From Parasphingorhabdus litoris DSM 22379 (GTDB lineage: Bacteria > Pseudomonadota > Alphaproteobacteria > Sphingomonadales > Sphingomonadaceae): a DNA stretch of 64,000 nucleotides. Shown here piece after piece: positions 45,367 through 54,753 of this stretch (positions are counted from its first letter, which is position 1; every line of letters starts with the position of its first letter). The position numbers and the translations under genes were made by a program. Below the pieces are notes generated by a model, which was given only the letters and a program-made list of their open reading frames with translations, was not told where the DNA came from and searched no databases. Location of the stretch: contig NZ_CP086727.1 of NCBI RefSeq assembly GCF_020906275.1, positions 1,302,001 to 1,366,000 of the forward strand. The letters run 5' to 3'.

Positions 45367-45386
45367 CAGTGGAACTCAGTGGAACT
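45367..45386 (+). repeat. Tandem 10-bp repeat near right att
   Basis: CAGTGGAACT occurs twice in direct succession. It shares TGGAA with the complement of the arm-like site (TGGAACATGGA). It may be a further integrase or excisionase binding site. Confidence 0.4.
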
Positions 45387-45449
45387 CAAGGTAAGTTATG
45401 AAAATAATGAGGCTATTCCAGTAAGGTTTTGAATTAGCTTGATTAAAAC

Positions 45450-45523
45450 TGGATCCCCCGTGAGGATTCGAACCTCAATTAACGGAGTCAGAGTCCGTGG
45501 TATTACCATTATACGACAGGGGA
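45450..45523 (-). tRNA. tRNA-Gln (CTG)
   Basis: 74-nt cloverleaf including an encoded CCA. Acceptor stem TCCCCTG pairs with CGGGGGA; anticodon stem ACGGA/TCCGT holds loop CTCTGAC, giving anticodon CTG (codon CAG). T-arm TGAGG-TTCGAAT-CCTCA is normal. Its 3' 49 bases are duplicated at 35057-35105. This is the element's attachment target and remains intact. Confidence 0.97.
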
Positions 45524-45692
45524 GTGCCGGGGGGCGCAATAGTCCGCAGGCAGGGGGTGGTCAAGCGTTTTCCAATGTCATCTGGCAAGTGGGCTTTATC
45601 GCTAAACCCTTGCACATCCGGTGGGCTGCGGTTATCTCTAGGCCCAAGTACCGGCGGTATTATCCGATCCGGAGAATATAAGAGTAACGGTT

Positions 45693-46805
45693 ATGGCGGA
45701 TGAAGCATCCCCATCGCCGCAACGACAAGACGGCGGAAAATCGGCAAGGACGGCCCGCCCGAAACCTGCGGCGAGACATAAGAACGGGAGTCGAAATCCG
45801 TCTCCCTCTCACAAAAATGGCGCACGCTGGCCAAAGCTGCGATCTTATGCTGCCATTGATCTAGGCACGAACAATTGTCGGCTATTGGTCGCTAAACCCT
45901 CATCCGATGGCTTTATTGTAACAGATGCTTTCTCGCGGGTTGTGCGATTGGGCGAAGGCCTTGTGGAAACTGGCCGAATTAGCAATCGTGCAATGGATCG
46001 TGCAGTGGCAGCGCTATCGATCTGTGCAGATAAGCTGAAACGCCGCAATGTAACATTGGCGCGCTCTGTTGCCACTGAGGCTTGTCGCCGCGCCAGCAAT
46101 GGCGAAAAATTCATCAATCGCGTTCGTCAGGAAACCGGGATCGCGCTTGATATCATCACGGCCGAAGAAGAAGCAAGGCTGGCTGTCCTGGGCTGTCAGA
46201 TCCTACTCGAACCAGGTGACGGTCCGGCCTTGATATTTGACATAGGCGGCGGATCAACGGAACTGGTCCTTGTCGACACATCAGGCAGCGCACCTGAAAT
46301 TATCGATTGGCTCAGCGCGCCGTGGGGCGTGGTATCCTTGACCGAAAGTGAAAAGTTCGATGCTGACAATCCGGCGGCCAGAGAACAGGCTTTTGATAAT
46401 ATGCGGAACCGTGTGGCCGAGAGCTTTGCGGATTTTGCAAGCCGCTTGCCAGTGTCGGAAAATTGCGATTTTCGCTTATTGGGTACCAGCGGCACGGTTA
46501 CCACTTTGGCGAGCCTGCATCTGAAGTTGCCGCATTATGACCGCAAATTAATTGATGGCCTGATCGTGCCTGCCGAATCCATGCGCGATATCAGCGCAAT
46601 GCTCGCGGCCTGTTCACCGCAAGAGCGAGCGGCCATTCCATGCATTGGCAAAGAGCGCGCTGATCTGGTCGTTGGCGGCTGTGCGATATTGGATTCGATC
46701 CTCGATATCTGGCCAGCCAATCGTGTCGGTGTTGCGGATCGCGGCATCCGGGAAGGGATACTCCGTTCGCTTATGTCTTCGCACGAACAAAGGCGGCGAT
46801 CATGA
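45693..46805 (+). CDS. Ppx/GppA phosphatase family protein
   Basis: 370 residues. A basic disordered N-terminus of about 50 residues precedes the actin-like ATPase fold: AAIDLGTNNCRLLVAKP (phosphate 1), AEEEARLAVLGC, IFDIGGGSTELVLVD (phosphate 2) and LGTSGTVTTLASLHL. By family it is an exopolyphosphatase or guanosine-pentaphosphate phosphohydrolase. It overlaps rlmE by four bases, a pairing common in alphaproteobacteria. Confidence 0.95.
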   Translation: MADEASPSPQRQDGGKSARTARPKPAARHKNGSRNPSPSHKNGARWPKLRSYAAIDLGTNNCRLLVAKPSSDGFIVTDAFSRVVRLGEGLVETGRISNRAMDRAVAALSICADKLKRRNVTLARSVATEACRRASNGEKFINRVRQETGIALDIITAEEEARLAVLGCQILLEPGDGPALIFDIGGGSTELVLVDTSGSAPEIIDWLSAPWGVVSLTESEKFDADNPAAREQAFDNMRNRVAESFADFASRLPVSENCDFRLLGTSGTVTTLASLHLKLPHYDRKLIDGLIVPAESMRDISAMLAACSPQERAAIPCIGKERADLVVGGCAILDSILDIWPANRVGVADRGIREGILRSLMSSHEQRRRS

Positions 46806-47476
46806 GCCGAGGGCGTTCGGGCGGTAAACAGCGTGTGAAAACTGCCAAAGGTCGCAAAATTGGTTCGACGCGATGGCTGGAGCGACAGTTAAACGATCCC
46901 TATGTAAAAAAGGCCAAGGCAGACGGCTATCGCTCTCGCGCAGCTTATAAAATTCTCGAGCTGGACGAACGGTTCAAATTTGTCCGCAAGGCCAAGGCTG
47001 TGGTTGATCTGGGCATTGCACCGGGTGGTTGGGCGCAGGTTATTCGCAAATTTGTTCCACAAGCAAAGATTGTTGGCATCGACTTATTGCCTGTCGATGC
47101 AATCGAAGGTGTGATCATCCTTGAAATGGATTTTATGGATGACAGCGCACCTGATCAGCTAATGGACGCGTTGGGCTGTGCGCCCGATCTCGTATTGTCG
47201 GACATGGCAGCCAATACGGTTGGGCATCAACAAACTGATCATTTGCGCACCATGGGATTGGTTGAAGCGGGTGCCTATTTTGCCATCGAGAATTTACAGG
47301 TAGGCGGCGCCTTCGTCGCAAAGGTATTGGCGGGCGGCACGGACAATGAATTGCTGGCCATGCTCAAACAGCATTTCAAGACAGTAAAACATGCCAAGCC
47401 GCCCGCTAGCCGCAAAGGTTCTTCCGAATGGTATGTCATTGCACAAGGGTTCAAAGGACGGCCTGAGAGCATCTGA
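46802..47476 (+). CDS. rlmE: 23S rRNA (uridine-2'-O)-methyltransferase RlmE
   Basis: 224 residues, FtsJ/RrmJ family; methylates U2552 of 23S rRNA late in 50S assembly. SAM motif DLGIAPGGWAQVI near residue 62. The K-D-K-E tetrad is seen in the SRAAYK-type Lys, VLSDMAAN (Asp), FVAKVLAGG (Lys) and SSEWYVIAQG (Glu). Coupled to the Ppx/GppA gene upstream. Confidence 0.95.
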   Translation: MSRGRSGGKQRVKTAKGRKIGSTRWLERQLNDPYVKKAKADGYRSRAAYKILELDERFKFVRKAKAVVDLGIAPGGWAQVIRKFVPQAKIVGIDLLPVDAIEGVIILEMDFMDDSAPDQLMDALGCAPDLVLSDMAANTVGHQQTDHLRTMGLVEAGAYFAIENLQVGGAFVAKVLAGGTDNELLAMLKQHFKTVKHAKPPASRKGSSEWYVIAQGFKGRPESI

Positions 47477-47485
47477 ATTCTGGCC

Positions 47486-47562
47486 AAGTTCACAAAGTTC
47501 ACAAAGCTCTGTGGGACTTTTTCAGAACCCATTATTTCTCCAGATAATTCCCAAAGTTCACA
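47486..47562 (+). repeat. AAGTTCACA direct repeats after rlmE
   Basis: AAGTTCACA is repeated without a gap at 47486 and 47495, and again at 47554, with a related GTCACAC stretch beyond. The 238-base spacer 47477-47714 between rlmE and the DsbA-like gene has no gene I support. Such short intergenic repeats may be dispersed in the genome. Confidence 0.4.
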
Positions 47563-47714
47563 CAAGTCACACGTGCTCAGGCGTGGGTGATCAGAGATGA
47601 ATATGCTGAACGGGGAGTGGGTGGGTATCGTGCTGATATTACCATCAATCCAGCTCTGTAGGAAAGGCGCTTGGGCGGCGCTATCGGTGAAGCGCGCACG
47701 CAGAGGGGCAAGAC

Positions 47715-48497
47715 TTATTTCGAGCCGCGTACCTTGGCGATCATTTCTTTCAAACCGTCATAACCCACTGCGCCGACCGCTGTTTGGTTGCCGACAACAA
47801 AGGCTGGTGTTCCGGTAAATTGCAGTTGCCGGGCCACTTCGATATTACGCTGCACTTCTTGCTGTGCCTCGGGTGAAGCGATAAATTCGCGTGCGGCTGC
47901 CATATCCAGGCCAACTTCTTTCGCAGCGCTTTCGATGGTCGAAGGTGTGGGCCGTCCGGTTGCAAACATCGTCTTGTGAAAGGCGTAATATTTGCCCTGT
48001 TTGGCCGCTGCAAGGGCCATCAATGCGGCATCATTGCTGGCTTCGCTGAGAATTGGCAATTCGCGGAACACGACCTTGATATTCTTGTCCTCTCCTAGCA
48101 CTCGGCCGATATCGGCGGTCGTCTGTTTGCAATAAGGACAGGCAAAGTCGGAATATTCGACCACTATGACATCACCATTGGGATTACCGGCAAAGGCCGT
48201 ACCGGCAAAGGGTGCTTGGATTTCCTTGCGAATTTCGTCAATGGCTGCTTTTTTCTGGCGGTTTTGCAGTATCTCGACCGCTTCTGGAATGATTTCCGGA
48301 TTCTTCAGGATATAATCGCGGACAATGGCTTCGATTGCGGCCTGTTCCTTGCTGTCAATTCCGGCTGCCAGAGCGGCTTTCGTGGCTTCTTCGCTTGCCG
48401 ATGTGCTACCGGTTTGCATGAACCAGACAGTCGCTGCCCCTGCTATGGCCAAAATGCCCCCTGCCATAATCATCCACTTTCTGTTGTTATTTTCCAC
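47715..48497 (-). CDS. DsbA family thioredoxin-fold protein
   Basis: 260 residues from the GTG at 48497 (ATG at 48473 is also plausible). One N-terminal membrane anchor (residues 9-27), a helical region (EAIVRDYILKNPEIIPEAVEIL), then the thioredoxin fold with CPYC active site in SDFACPYCKQT and cis-Pro in GTPAFVVGN. A periplasmic disulphide oxidase or isomerase (DsbA/ScsC-like, PF13462). It follows the M48 protease gene on the same strand by 94 bases. Confidence 0.92.
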   Translation of the reverse strand: MENNNRKWMIMAGGILAIAGAATVWFMQTGSTSASEEATKAALAAGIDSKEQAAIEAIVRDYILKNPEIIPEAVEILQNRQKKAAIDEIRKEIQAPFAGTAFAGNPNGDVIVVEYSDFACPYCKQTTADIGRVLGEDKNIKVVFRELPILSEASNDAALMALAAAKQGKYYAFHKTMFATGRPTPSTIESAAKEVGLDMAAAREFIASPEAQQEVQRNIEVARQLQFTGTPAFVVGNQTAVGAVGYDGLKEMIAKVRGSK

Positions 48498-48591
48498 GTT
48501 TTTCCATTTCAAAGAACGAGCACTCCTTGTCGGAGGTTCGCTAACTTGTCTACAATTGTTACATAATTTTGGTGATTTTACTGACCGCCAT

Positions 48592-49995
48592 TTAGCGGCG
48601 GCGTTGATCCGAACGCTCAAATTCGTTTTTCGCGATCAGCGAAATATCCTGCGCACGGATCCACTCCGGCGTATTTTCTTTGATACCAGCCATCGCGATT
48701 TGAGAGCTGCGAATGGCACTGCTATAATTGCGTTGTAGCAGTGCACTCTCTGCTGTCGCCAGCTGCGCGCGCGCTGTATCACCTTGTTGGGAATAGACAA
48801 CGCCAAGCTGATACCAGGCGAAGGGATTGCGGTTGTCCTTAACAACAGCAGCCTTCAAAACGCGTTCGGCTTCGGCAAAATGGCTTTCATCCTCGGTCGC
48901 GATCAGCGCATGCCCAAAGAGGCTTGCAATCAGTGGTTGATTGTTGGTCAGCTGCACGGCTTTACGCAGGGATGCTATTGCTTCTTGCGGCCTTCCCGAT
49001 TCCAATAATATCTGTCCGTGTAGTTCGAGGAAATAGGGGTCGTTCGGATTGTCTTTCAGCAGGCTGTTTACTTCCAAGAGCGCGCGATCGGGATAAGCAC
49101 TTTTGTGCCATGCATAAGCCCTAGCATAGCGCGCCGGAATAGTTTGGTTACTTTCGGGAAATTTGCGCAACGTTACGGTTGGTTCGCTCGTGAAGCCAAG
49201 CAACTTGGCCTTTACCCGCTGGAATCGCTCTTCAATTTCGGGATCAGGCGGTGTGTCCCAAGCCGGGTCTGCTTGATATACGTCGCGGAGCAGGCTGACA
49301 CGTTCGCCCGAAAGCGGGTGGGTACGACCATAGCTATCTTCTTGCGGGATGCCGAGGCGGAACTCGTAATTTTGCAGTTTCTTGAAAAAGTCAATTGATC
49401 CGCGGCCTGTGATCCCGGCGGCGGAGAGATAGCGTGCGCCAGCGGAGTCCGCGGCGCGTTCCTGCACCCGGCTAAAGGCCAAAAATTTGCCGGTGGCGGC
49501 TTGCTGGCCTGCAGCCAATATTCCCGCGCCCGCATCGCCTGCGCCCGCAGCAATGGCGGCTGCGCCCAGGATCAGGCTGAGTATGGTAATACCTGTGGCC
49601 GTTTTGATACCTTCGTCAAAGCGAATGATATGACCTCCGGTGATATGGCCAAGCTCGTGAGCCATGATACCTTGAATTTCAACGGCACTATCGGCGGCCT
49701 CTATGGTTCCGGAATAAAAGAACATGCGCTGCCCGCCAGCAACAAAAGCGTTGATCTGTTTGCTGTTGATCAGGATGACTTCAACATCTTTGGCATCCAG
49801 TTCGGATACCGCGACAAGCGGGGCAACCATATCGCTGAATAGGGCTTCGGTCTCGGCATCGCGAAGGATAGACTGCGCGGCAACGGGCTGGACCGTAATG
49901 GCTATCATCGCCAAAAAGGCTGTGATCACCTGTCCGATGCGGGGCAGCGAAAGGCCAGCAAAAGCCTTGCGTCTGTTTTCATTCAGCGATGACAT
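48592..49995 (-). CDS. M48 metalloprotease with TPR repeats (BepA-like)
   Basis: 467 residues. A signal peptide (about 1-40, ending in PVAAQS) is followed by the M48 domain with zinc motif HELGHITGGH near residue 112 and the third ligand Glu later (ERAADSAGARYL). The C-terminal third holds TPR-like repeats (AYPDRALLEVNSLLKDNP, EAIASLRKAVQL, AFAWYQLGVVYSQQGD). This resembles BepA/YfgC, which does outer-membrane protein quality control in the periplasm. Confidence 0.93.
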   Translation of the reverse strand: MSSLNENRRKAFAGLSLPRIGQVITAFLAMIAITVQPVAAQSILRDAETEALFSDMVAPLVAVSELDAKDVEVILINSKQINAFVAGGQRMFFYSGTIEAADSAVEIQGIMAHELGHITGGHIIRFDEGIKTATGITILSLILGAAAIAAGAGDAGAGILAAGQQAATGKFLAFSRVQERAADSAGARYLSAAGITGRGSIDFFKKLQNYEFRLGIPQEDSYGRTHPLSGERVSLLRDVYQADPAWDTPPDPEIEERFQRVKAKLLGFTSEPTVTLRKFPESNQTIPARYARAYAWHKSAYPDRALLEVNSLLKDNPNDPYFLELHGQILLESGRPQEAIASLRKAVQLTNNQPLIASLFGHALIATEDESHFAEAERVLKAAVVKDNRNPFAWYQLGVVYSQQGDTARAQLATAESALLQRNYSSAIRSSQIAMAGIKENTPEWIRAQDISLIAKNEFERSDQRRR

Positions 49996-50072
49996 GAAAT
50001 TCCTCTTGATGAAGCTCTGGCAAATTTACCCTTCTATTGACATGATAAGGCTTAACCTTCGATGAAATAGCA

Positions 50073-50106
50073 ACCGGCTTTCGCGTAAAATGGCGCAAAA
50101 GCCGGT
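50073..50106 (-). terminator. Probable terminator of rne
   Basis: ACCGGCTTT and AAAGCCGGT pair in a 9-bp stem with a 16-base loop, ten bases past the rne stop on the minus strand. The following T content is modest (TGCTATTTC), so termination may be weak. Confidence 0.5.
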
Positions 50107-50115
50107 CGATATTCA

Positions 50116-52833
50116 TCAACCAAATGTACGCTGCCACCAGCCACCACGCGGTGCACTGGCCTTTTCCTCAACGGTCTCAGTTGGCGTTTCCTCGTCTGCT
50201 TTTTTGGCTACCGTCTTTTTAGTGGCCGTTTTCTTTGCAGCAGTTTTGGCCGTAGCTTTTTTGGCAGGCTTTTCTTCCGCATCTGCGCTGTCAGCATCGG
50301 TTTTCTTAGCTTTAGACCGTGTTGCTTTTTTCGCAGCTGGCTTTTTGGCTTTTTCCTCTTCTGCCGGTGCCGCGGTTTCGTCCGAAGCCGCTTTTGCCTT
50401 GCGCGGGGCGCGTCTGCGTTTCGGTTTTTCTTCGGCGTCTTTCGCTACGCTGTCTTCCGTTGCTGCATCATCTGATGCTTCTACCGGTGCTTCGGCCTTT
50501 TTGCGCGAACGGCTAGCTCTTTTCGGCTTTTCAGCAGTTTCGGCTGCATCGTCGGAGCTGGCGACTTCTGCCGGTGCATCAGTGCCTTCCGGGGTGCCTT
50601 CTGCGGTGTCGGCTGCCTTACGGCGTCCGCCACGTGACCGGCGTGATTTTGGCTTTTCGCCATCATCTTCGGTTGCCTCAGCTTTTGTATCGGCGGAACT
50701 TTGTCCCTCCGACGCTTTGCCATCACCATCATCGCTCTGGTTTTGGGCTTCAGCATTGGCTTCGGTATTGCGATCACCACCACCGCGGCCGCGCCGACCG
50801 CGCCGCCGCCGCCGCTTGCGAGGACGCTGTTCTGCTTCCTCTTCATGCTCGGCTGCTTCGGCTACGTCATCATCATCGTCGTCGATAATGGGTTCGAATT
50901 TCGGTGCATTTTTCGGCGGCCCGCCAGAGCCTTTGACCTCCATGCGCGCGCCTTCGGTCTCACCATCCGGGGTGATCTGGATCGATACGCCATAGCGTTT
51001 TTCAATATCATCAATTTCATGCCGCTTGCTGTTCAGCACATAGATGGTCGCTTCCTGGCTGGCGGTCAGCGTGATCTGGCTCGCTTTGCCTTTTGCCGCT
51101 TCTTCTTCGAGCAAGCGTAAGGCGGAAAGAGCAGATGAAGAGGCCGTCCGGACGAGGCCTGTGCCTTCGCAATGCGGACAGACTTTGGTCGACGCCTCAA
51201 GAACGCCGGTCCGTAGGCGCTGGCGGCTCATTTCGAGCAGACCAAAGCTAGAAATACGGCCCACCTGAATGCGCGCGCGATCATTTTTCAGCGCATCGCG
51301 CATCGCCCGCTCGACTTTGCGGATATTGCTGTGGCGGTCCATGTCGATGAAATCGATAACCACCAGACCAGCCATATCGCGTAGACGCAATTGACGGGCA
51401 ATTTCTGCAGCAGCTTCGAGGTTGGTTTTAACCGCCGTTGCTTCAATCCCGTGCTCACGGGTGGAGCGGCCAGAGTTGATATCGATCGATACAAGCGCTT
51501 CGGTTGGATTAATTACCAGATAACCGCCGGATTTCAGCTGGACCTCTGGTTGATACATGGCAGACAGCTGATCCTCGACACCATAGCGTTGGAATAAAGA
51601 TACCGGATCGGCATAGCTTTTGACGCGGCGGCTGTGGCTGGGCATCAACAGCTTCATGAAGTTTTTCGCCGCAGCATAGCCTTCGGCGCCTTCAACCAGC
51701 ACTTCCTCTATCTCGCGATTATAAATGTCGCGAATGGCGCGCTTGATCAGGTCGCTGTCGCTATGGATCAACTTGGGTGCCACTGCTCCCAATGTCTTTT
51801 CACGTACTTCGTCCCACAGCCGTGCGAGATAATCAAAGTCACGCTTGATCTCTGTTTTTGTACGGGACAGCCCTGCGGTGCGGACGATGCAACCCATTGT
51901 GCTGGGCAGTTTCAGATCCGCAATGATGGATTTCAAACGCTTGCGATCGCCGGCATTGTTGATTTTCCGGCTGATGCCGCCGCCATGGGACGTGTTGGGC
52001 ATCAACACGCAATAACGACCGGCAAGGCTCAAATAAGTGGTGAGGGCAGCGCCTTTATTGCCGCGTTCTTCCTTGACGACCTGTACCAGAACAACCTGGC
52101 GACGCTGGATGACATCCTGAATTTTGTAGCGCTTGCGCAAGGCCATACGCTTTTGGCGCGCCTGGTCGCTCGCCTTGGCTATATTGCCTTTGCCGCCACG
52201 GCCGCCGCGTCCGCGGTTCCGACCTTTGCCGCGTTTGCCCCGGCCCTTATTTTCGGCTTCTGCATTGCCGTCAGATGAATCCTTGGCATCATCGCCTGTT
52301 TCTTCATCGGTTTCGCCGTCTTCGTCGTCTTCGTCGTCGCTGTCGTCCTCATCGGCGTCGTCATCATCACCATTGTCCTCGCTGGGTACTTCACCCTCGG
52401 TGACATCAATCGTGTCGACGCTTTCATCTTTCTCAACCTCTACCAGAGCTGTATCCAACTCTTCGGTTGCTTCGCTGCGCACCATGTCAGCGGGCGCGTC
52501 TTCTTCCTCTTCTTCCTTAGCACGCAGCGCCGCTTCTTCGGCCGCATGCTCGGCTTCTTCGGCGAGCAGGCGTTCGCGATCTTCCTGCGGAATTTGATAA
52601 TAGTCGGGGTGAATTTCGCTGAAAGCGAGAAATCCGTGGCGATTGCCACCATAATCAACAAAAGCCGCCTGCAGAGAGGGTTCTACTCGCGTTACTTTTG
52701 CTAGATAAATATTGCCTTTTAGCTGTTTATGTTCCGAAGATTCAAAATCGAATTCCTCAATTTTGTTCCCTTTTACGACCGCCACCCGGGTTTCTTCCTG
52801 GTGGCGCGCGTCGATTAACATGCGCGTTGTCAT
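50116..52833 (-). CDS. rne: Ribonuclease E/G
   Basis: 905 residues. Single-strand endonuclease of mRNA decay and rRNA/tRNA processing. The N-terminal S1 domain is split by an insertion of about 140 residues, very acidic (DDDDADEDDSDDEDDEDGE) then Arg/Gly-rich (GKGRNRGRGGRGGKG). The catalytic core has SIDINSGRSTREHG and VIDFIDMD, supplying the two Mg2+-binding Asp residues, and the Zn-link CPHCEGTG. The C-terminal 270 residues are a disordered acidic and Lys/Ala-rich degradosome scaffold (KKTATKKTVAKK). An insertion in S1 is typical of alphaproteobacteria. Confidence 0.96.
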   Translation of the reverse strand: MTTRMLIDARHQEETRVAVVKGNKIEEFDFESSEHKQLKGNIYLAKVTRVEPSLQAAFVDYGGNRHGFLAFSEIHPDYYQIPQEDRERLLAEEAEHAAEEAALRAKEEEEEDAPADMVRSEATEELDTALVEVEKDESVDTIDVTEGEVPSEDNGDDDDADEDDSDDEDDEDGETDEETGDDAKDSSDGNAEAENKGRGKRGKGRNRGRGGRGGKGNIAKASDQARQKRMALRKRYKIQDVIQRRQVVLVQVVKEERGNKGAALTTYLSLAGRYCVLMPNTSHGGGISRKINNAGDRKRLKSIIADLKLPSTMGCIVRTAGLSRTKTEIKRDFDYLARLWDEVREKTLGAVAPKLIHSDSDLIKRAIRDIYNREIEEVLVEGAEGYAAAKNFMKLLMPSHSRRVKSYADPVSLFQRYGVEDQLSAMYQPEVQLKSGGYLVINPTEALVSIDINSGRSTREHGIEATAVKTNLEAAAEIARQLRLRDMAGLVVIDFIDMDRHSNIRKVERAMRDALKNDRARIQVGRISSFGLLEMSRQRLRTGVLEASTKVCPHCEGTGLVRTASSSALSALRLLEEEAAKGKASQITLTASQEATIYVLNSKRHEIDDIEKRYGVSIQITPDGETEGARMEVKGSGGPPKNAPKFEPIIDDDDDDVAEAAEHEEEAEQRPRKRRRRRGRRGRGGGDRNTEANAEAQNQSDDGDGKASEGQSSADTKAEATEDDGEKPKSRRSRGGRRKAADTAEGTPEGTDAPAEVASSDDAAETAEKPKRASRSRKKAEAPVEASDDAATEDSVAKDAEEKPKRRRAPRKAKAASDETAAPAEEEKAKKPAAKKATRSKAKKTDADSADAEEKPAKKATAKTAAKKTATKKTVAKKADEETPTETVEEKASAPRGGWWQRTFG

Positions 52834-53367
52834 TCAATATACTCCTGGCACGGTGCGGCGGGAATGCGCCCGGCGGAACCATGCAATGTAAAAGGGATGA
52901 CGTCTTCTTGCGCGCTGCCAGAATAGGGGGAGCGGGCGGCGTCATCCGGTTAATTTCAAATATTTCTGAAAAAAATGCGTCTGCGACAAATGCATGGCCC
53001 GGGCCGTTAGCCAGGGACTTTCCGTCCATAGAAGCACTTCCCTGTGGAAGAGTTCCGGATCCGGAGATGTCATGCCTCATGTCGCTTCAACCTGTATGCG
53101 CTGGATCAAAACCCAGCTTAGAGAGTGCTCTTCAAAAAGAATTCTGAACAGCACAGATGGGGTGCTAGCACCGCAATAACAAATCGGCAACACAAACTAT
53201 CACCGGAACGGACTGCTCTTGTTCTGCCGTGAAGAAATCGCGCCAAGTCCATCTCAAATAGGGTAAATTTCCTGTTAACCATCTCATTTTACCGGGGATT
53301 ACGATTATATGCTTAATGGTTTTTTCACCGCGTTTGACGGCGAAAAACCGAGGGCAATCTTACAAAC
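52834..53367. other. Divergent region between rne and amidase gene
   Basis: 534 bases with no convincing gene. It should hold the rne and amidase promoters and a long rne leader. In other bacteria rne is autoregulated through its 5' leader; whether that holds here is not visible. No RNA family is recognised. Confidence 0.5.
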
Positions 53368-54612
53368 ATGAATTTTGACTGGACCGATATGGCTGGCGCA
53401 TTGCATAAGGCAGCCATGGCTTTCGCTGCGATTTTAGCTTCCACTCTGTTGACCTTGAATCCAGCAAATGCCGGTTCGGTTAGCCGTATTGATGCAAATG
53501 ACCGGCAAATCACCGTTTCCTTTGACGGGCTGGTCGAGAGCGCATCAGCCTTTTCCCTGCTCGGACCCGACCGGATTGCTGTTGACATCAAAGGCGGAAA
53601 GGCAGGACGTGGCGGCCGTGCGGCGGGTATGGTTAAAGCTGTGCGTCAGGGGCAATATCGGCCCAATACCGCGCGGATCGTGTTTGATCTCGATAGCCCG
53701 GCAATCATAACCGAAGGCGGTTTTTCTGCGGATGGTAAGAGTCTCAAACTAAGCCTGCAGACTGTCGGCGGCGATGCCTTGAACAAGGGGCGTAAGTCTT
53801 TTCTGCCACCGGTTCAGTTTCGGGCTGAACCACCGAAGAAATCCTACAGCGTGAAAGTTCCGCTCGGGAAGCCGCAGGATGAGGTGACATTGCCAAAGAT
53901 CAGCGGTCCTGACGACAAAGACCGGCCGCTTGTTGTCATCGATGCCGGACATGGCGGGCACGATCCCGGTGCGGTTTCCCCACATGGCGGCAAATATGAA
54001 AAAACCGTCGTGCTTGCCATCGCCAAGGCTGTGCGTGATCAACTGGTTGCCAGTGGGCGTGTGCGGGTAGCCTTAACGCGGGAAACCGACAAATATCTGG
54101 TGCTGGAAGAACGATATGGCATTGCGCGGCGTCTAGGAGCGGAGCTGTTCATTTCCATTCACGCGGATGCGGCCGGCAATCAATCGGCCAATGGCGCCAC
54201 CGTTTATACATTGTCTGAGGTGGCCTCGGATCGTGAAGCAGCCAAATTGGCGGCGCGAGAAAACCGATCGAATATTATCAATGGTGTAAATTTGGGGGAA
54301 TCCAACCAGGATGTTTCCTCTATTCTGATTGATCTTACGCAACGCGAAACGATGAATGTTTCGGCTGATTTTGCAAAATTGCTGATCCGGGAAGGGCAGC
54401 GTATGATTAAATTTCGCACCAATCCGCATCGTTTCGCTTCGCTGATTGTTCTAAAAGCACCCGATACGCCTTCAGTTTTGTTCGAAACCGGCTATCTGAC
54501 CAACAAGGAAGATGTCGCGCTACTCAGTTCTAAAGATGGTCAGTCGAAAGTCGCCATCGGGATTGCCAATGCGATTGAGGCCCATTTTGCGCGCAAACTG
54601 GTGCAGCGATAA
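53368..54612 (+). CDS. N-acetylmuramoyl-L-alanine amidase, AmiC type
   Basis: 414 residues. Signal peptide (about 1-36), AMIN domain (about 40-125) for envelope localisation, a linker, then the zinc amidase-3 domain: VVIDAGHGGHDPGAV (first His), YEKTVVL with the Glu, FISIHADAA (second His) and VLFETGYLTNKED (Glu). It cleaves septal peptidoglycan in cell division. Followed after 141 bases by the PBP gene, so likely cotranscribed. Confidence 0.95.
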   Translation: MNFDWTDMAGALHKAAMAFAAILASTLLTLNPANAGSVSRIDANDRQITVSFDGLVESASAFSLLGPDRIAVDIKGGKAGRGGRAAGMVKAVRQGQYRPNTARIVFDLDSPAIITEGGFSADGKSLKLSLQTVGGDALNKGRKSFLPPVQFRAEPPKKSYSVKVPLGKPQDEVTLPKISGPDDKDRPLVVIDAGHGGHDPGAVSPHGGKYEKTVVLAIAKAVRDQLVASGRVRVALTRETDKYLVLEERYGIARRLGAELFISIHADAAGNQSANGATVYTLSEVASDREAAKLAARENRSNIINGVNLGESNQDVSSILIDLTQRETMNVSADFAKLLIREGQRMIKFRTNPHRFASLIVLKAPDTPSVLFETGYLTNKEDVALLSSKDGQSKVAIGIANAIEAHFARKLVQR

Positions 54613-54753
54613 AATCGTCACGGCAAAGCTTGCGTAGTTCTGCCGTCGGACCGACCTGATCCCTTCCTCTGCCATTGTCTCACACTGAGCCGATAATATT
54701 TTTCATCGATATTTTCTGGAAAATGGTGCCGATAGTGCTAGATAGCGCCTCAT

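Larger units (their letters stand above)
35083..45498. mobile_element. Integrated phage-like element at tRNA-Gln
   Basis: The 23-base identical core occurs at 35083 and 45476, so one element unit is 10,393 bp. Gene content: tyrosine integrase, regulator, excisionase, replication protein, two related small ORFs, an HTH protein, a protease-capsid fusion, a tape-measure protein and two cargo genes. There is no terminase, portal, head-tail connector, tail tube, fibre or lysis gene. It is either a phage satellite carrying structural genes or a prophage remnant with large deletions. Integrity of integrase, excisionase and both att sites suggests recombination competence. Confidence 0.88.

Noticed and set aside
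50574..52597. Long plus-strand ORFs opposite rne
   Set aside because: They are antisense to the low-complexity acidic and Lys-rich parts of RNase E, whose codon composition keeps the opposite strand open.
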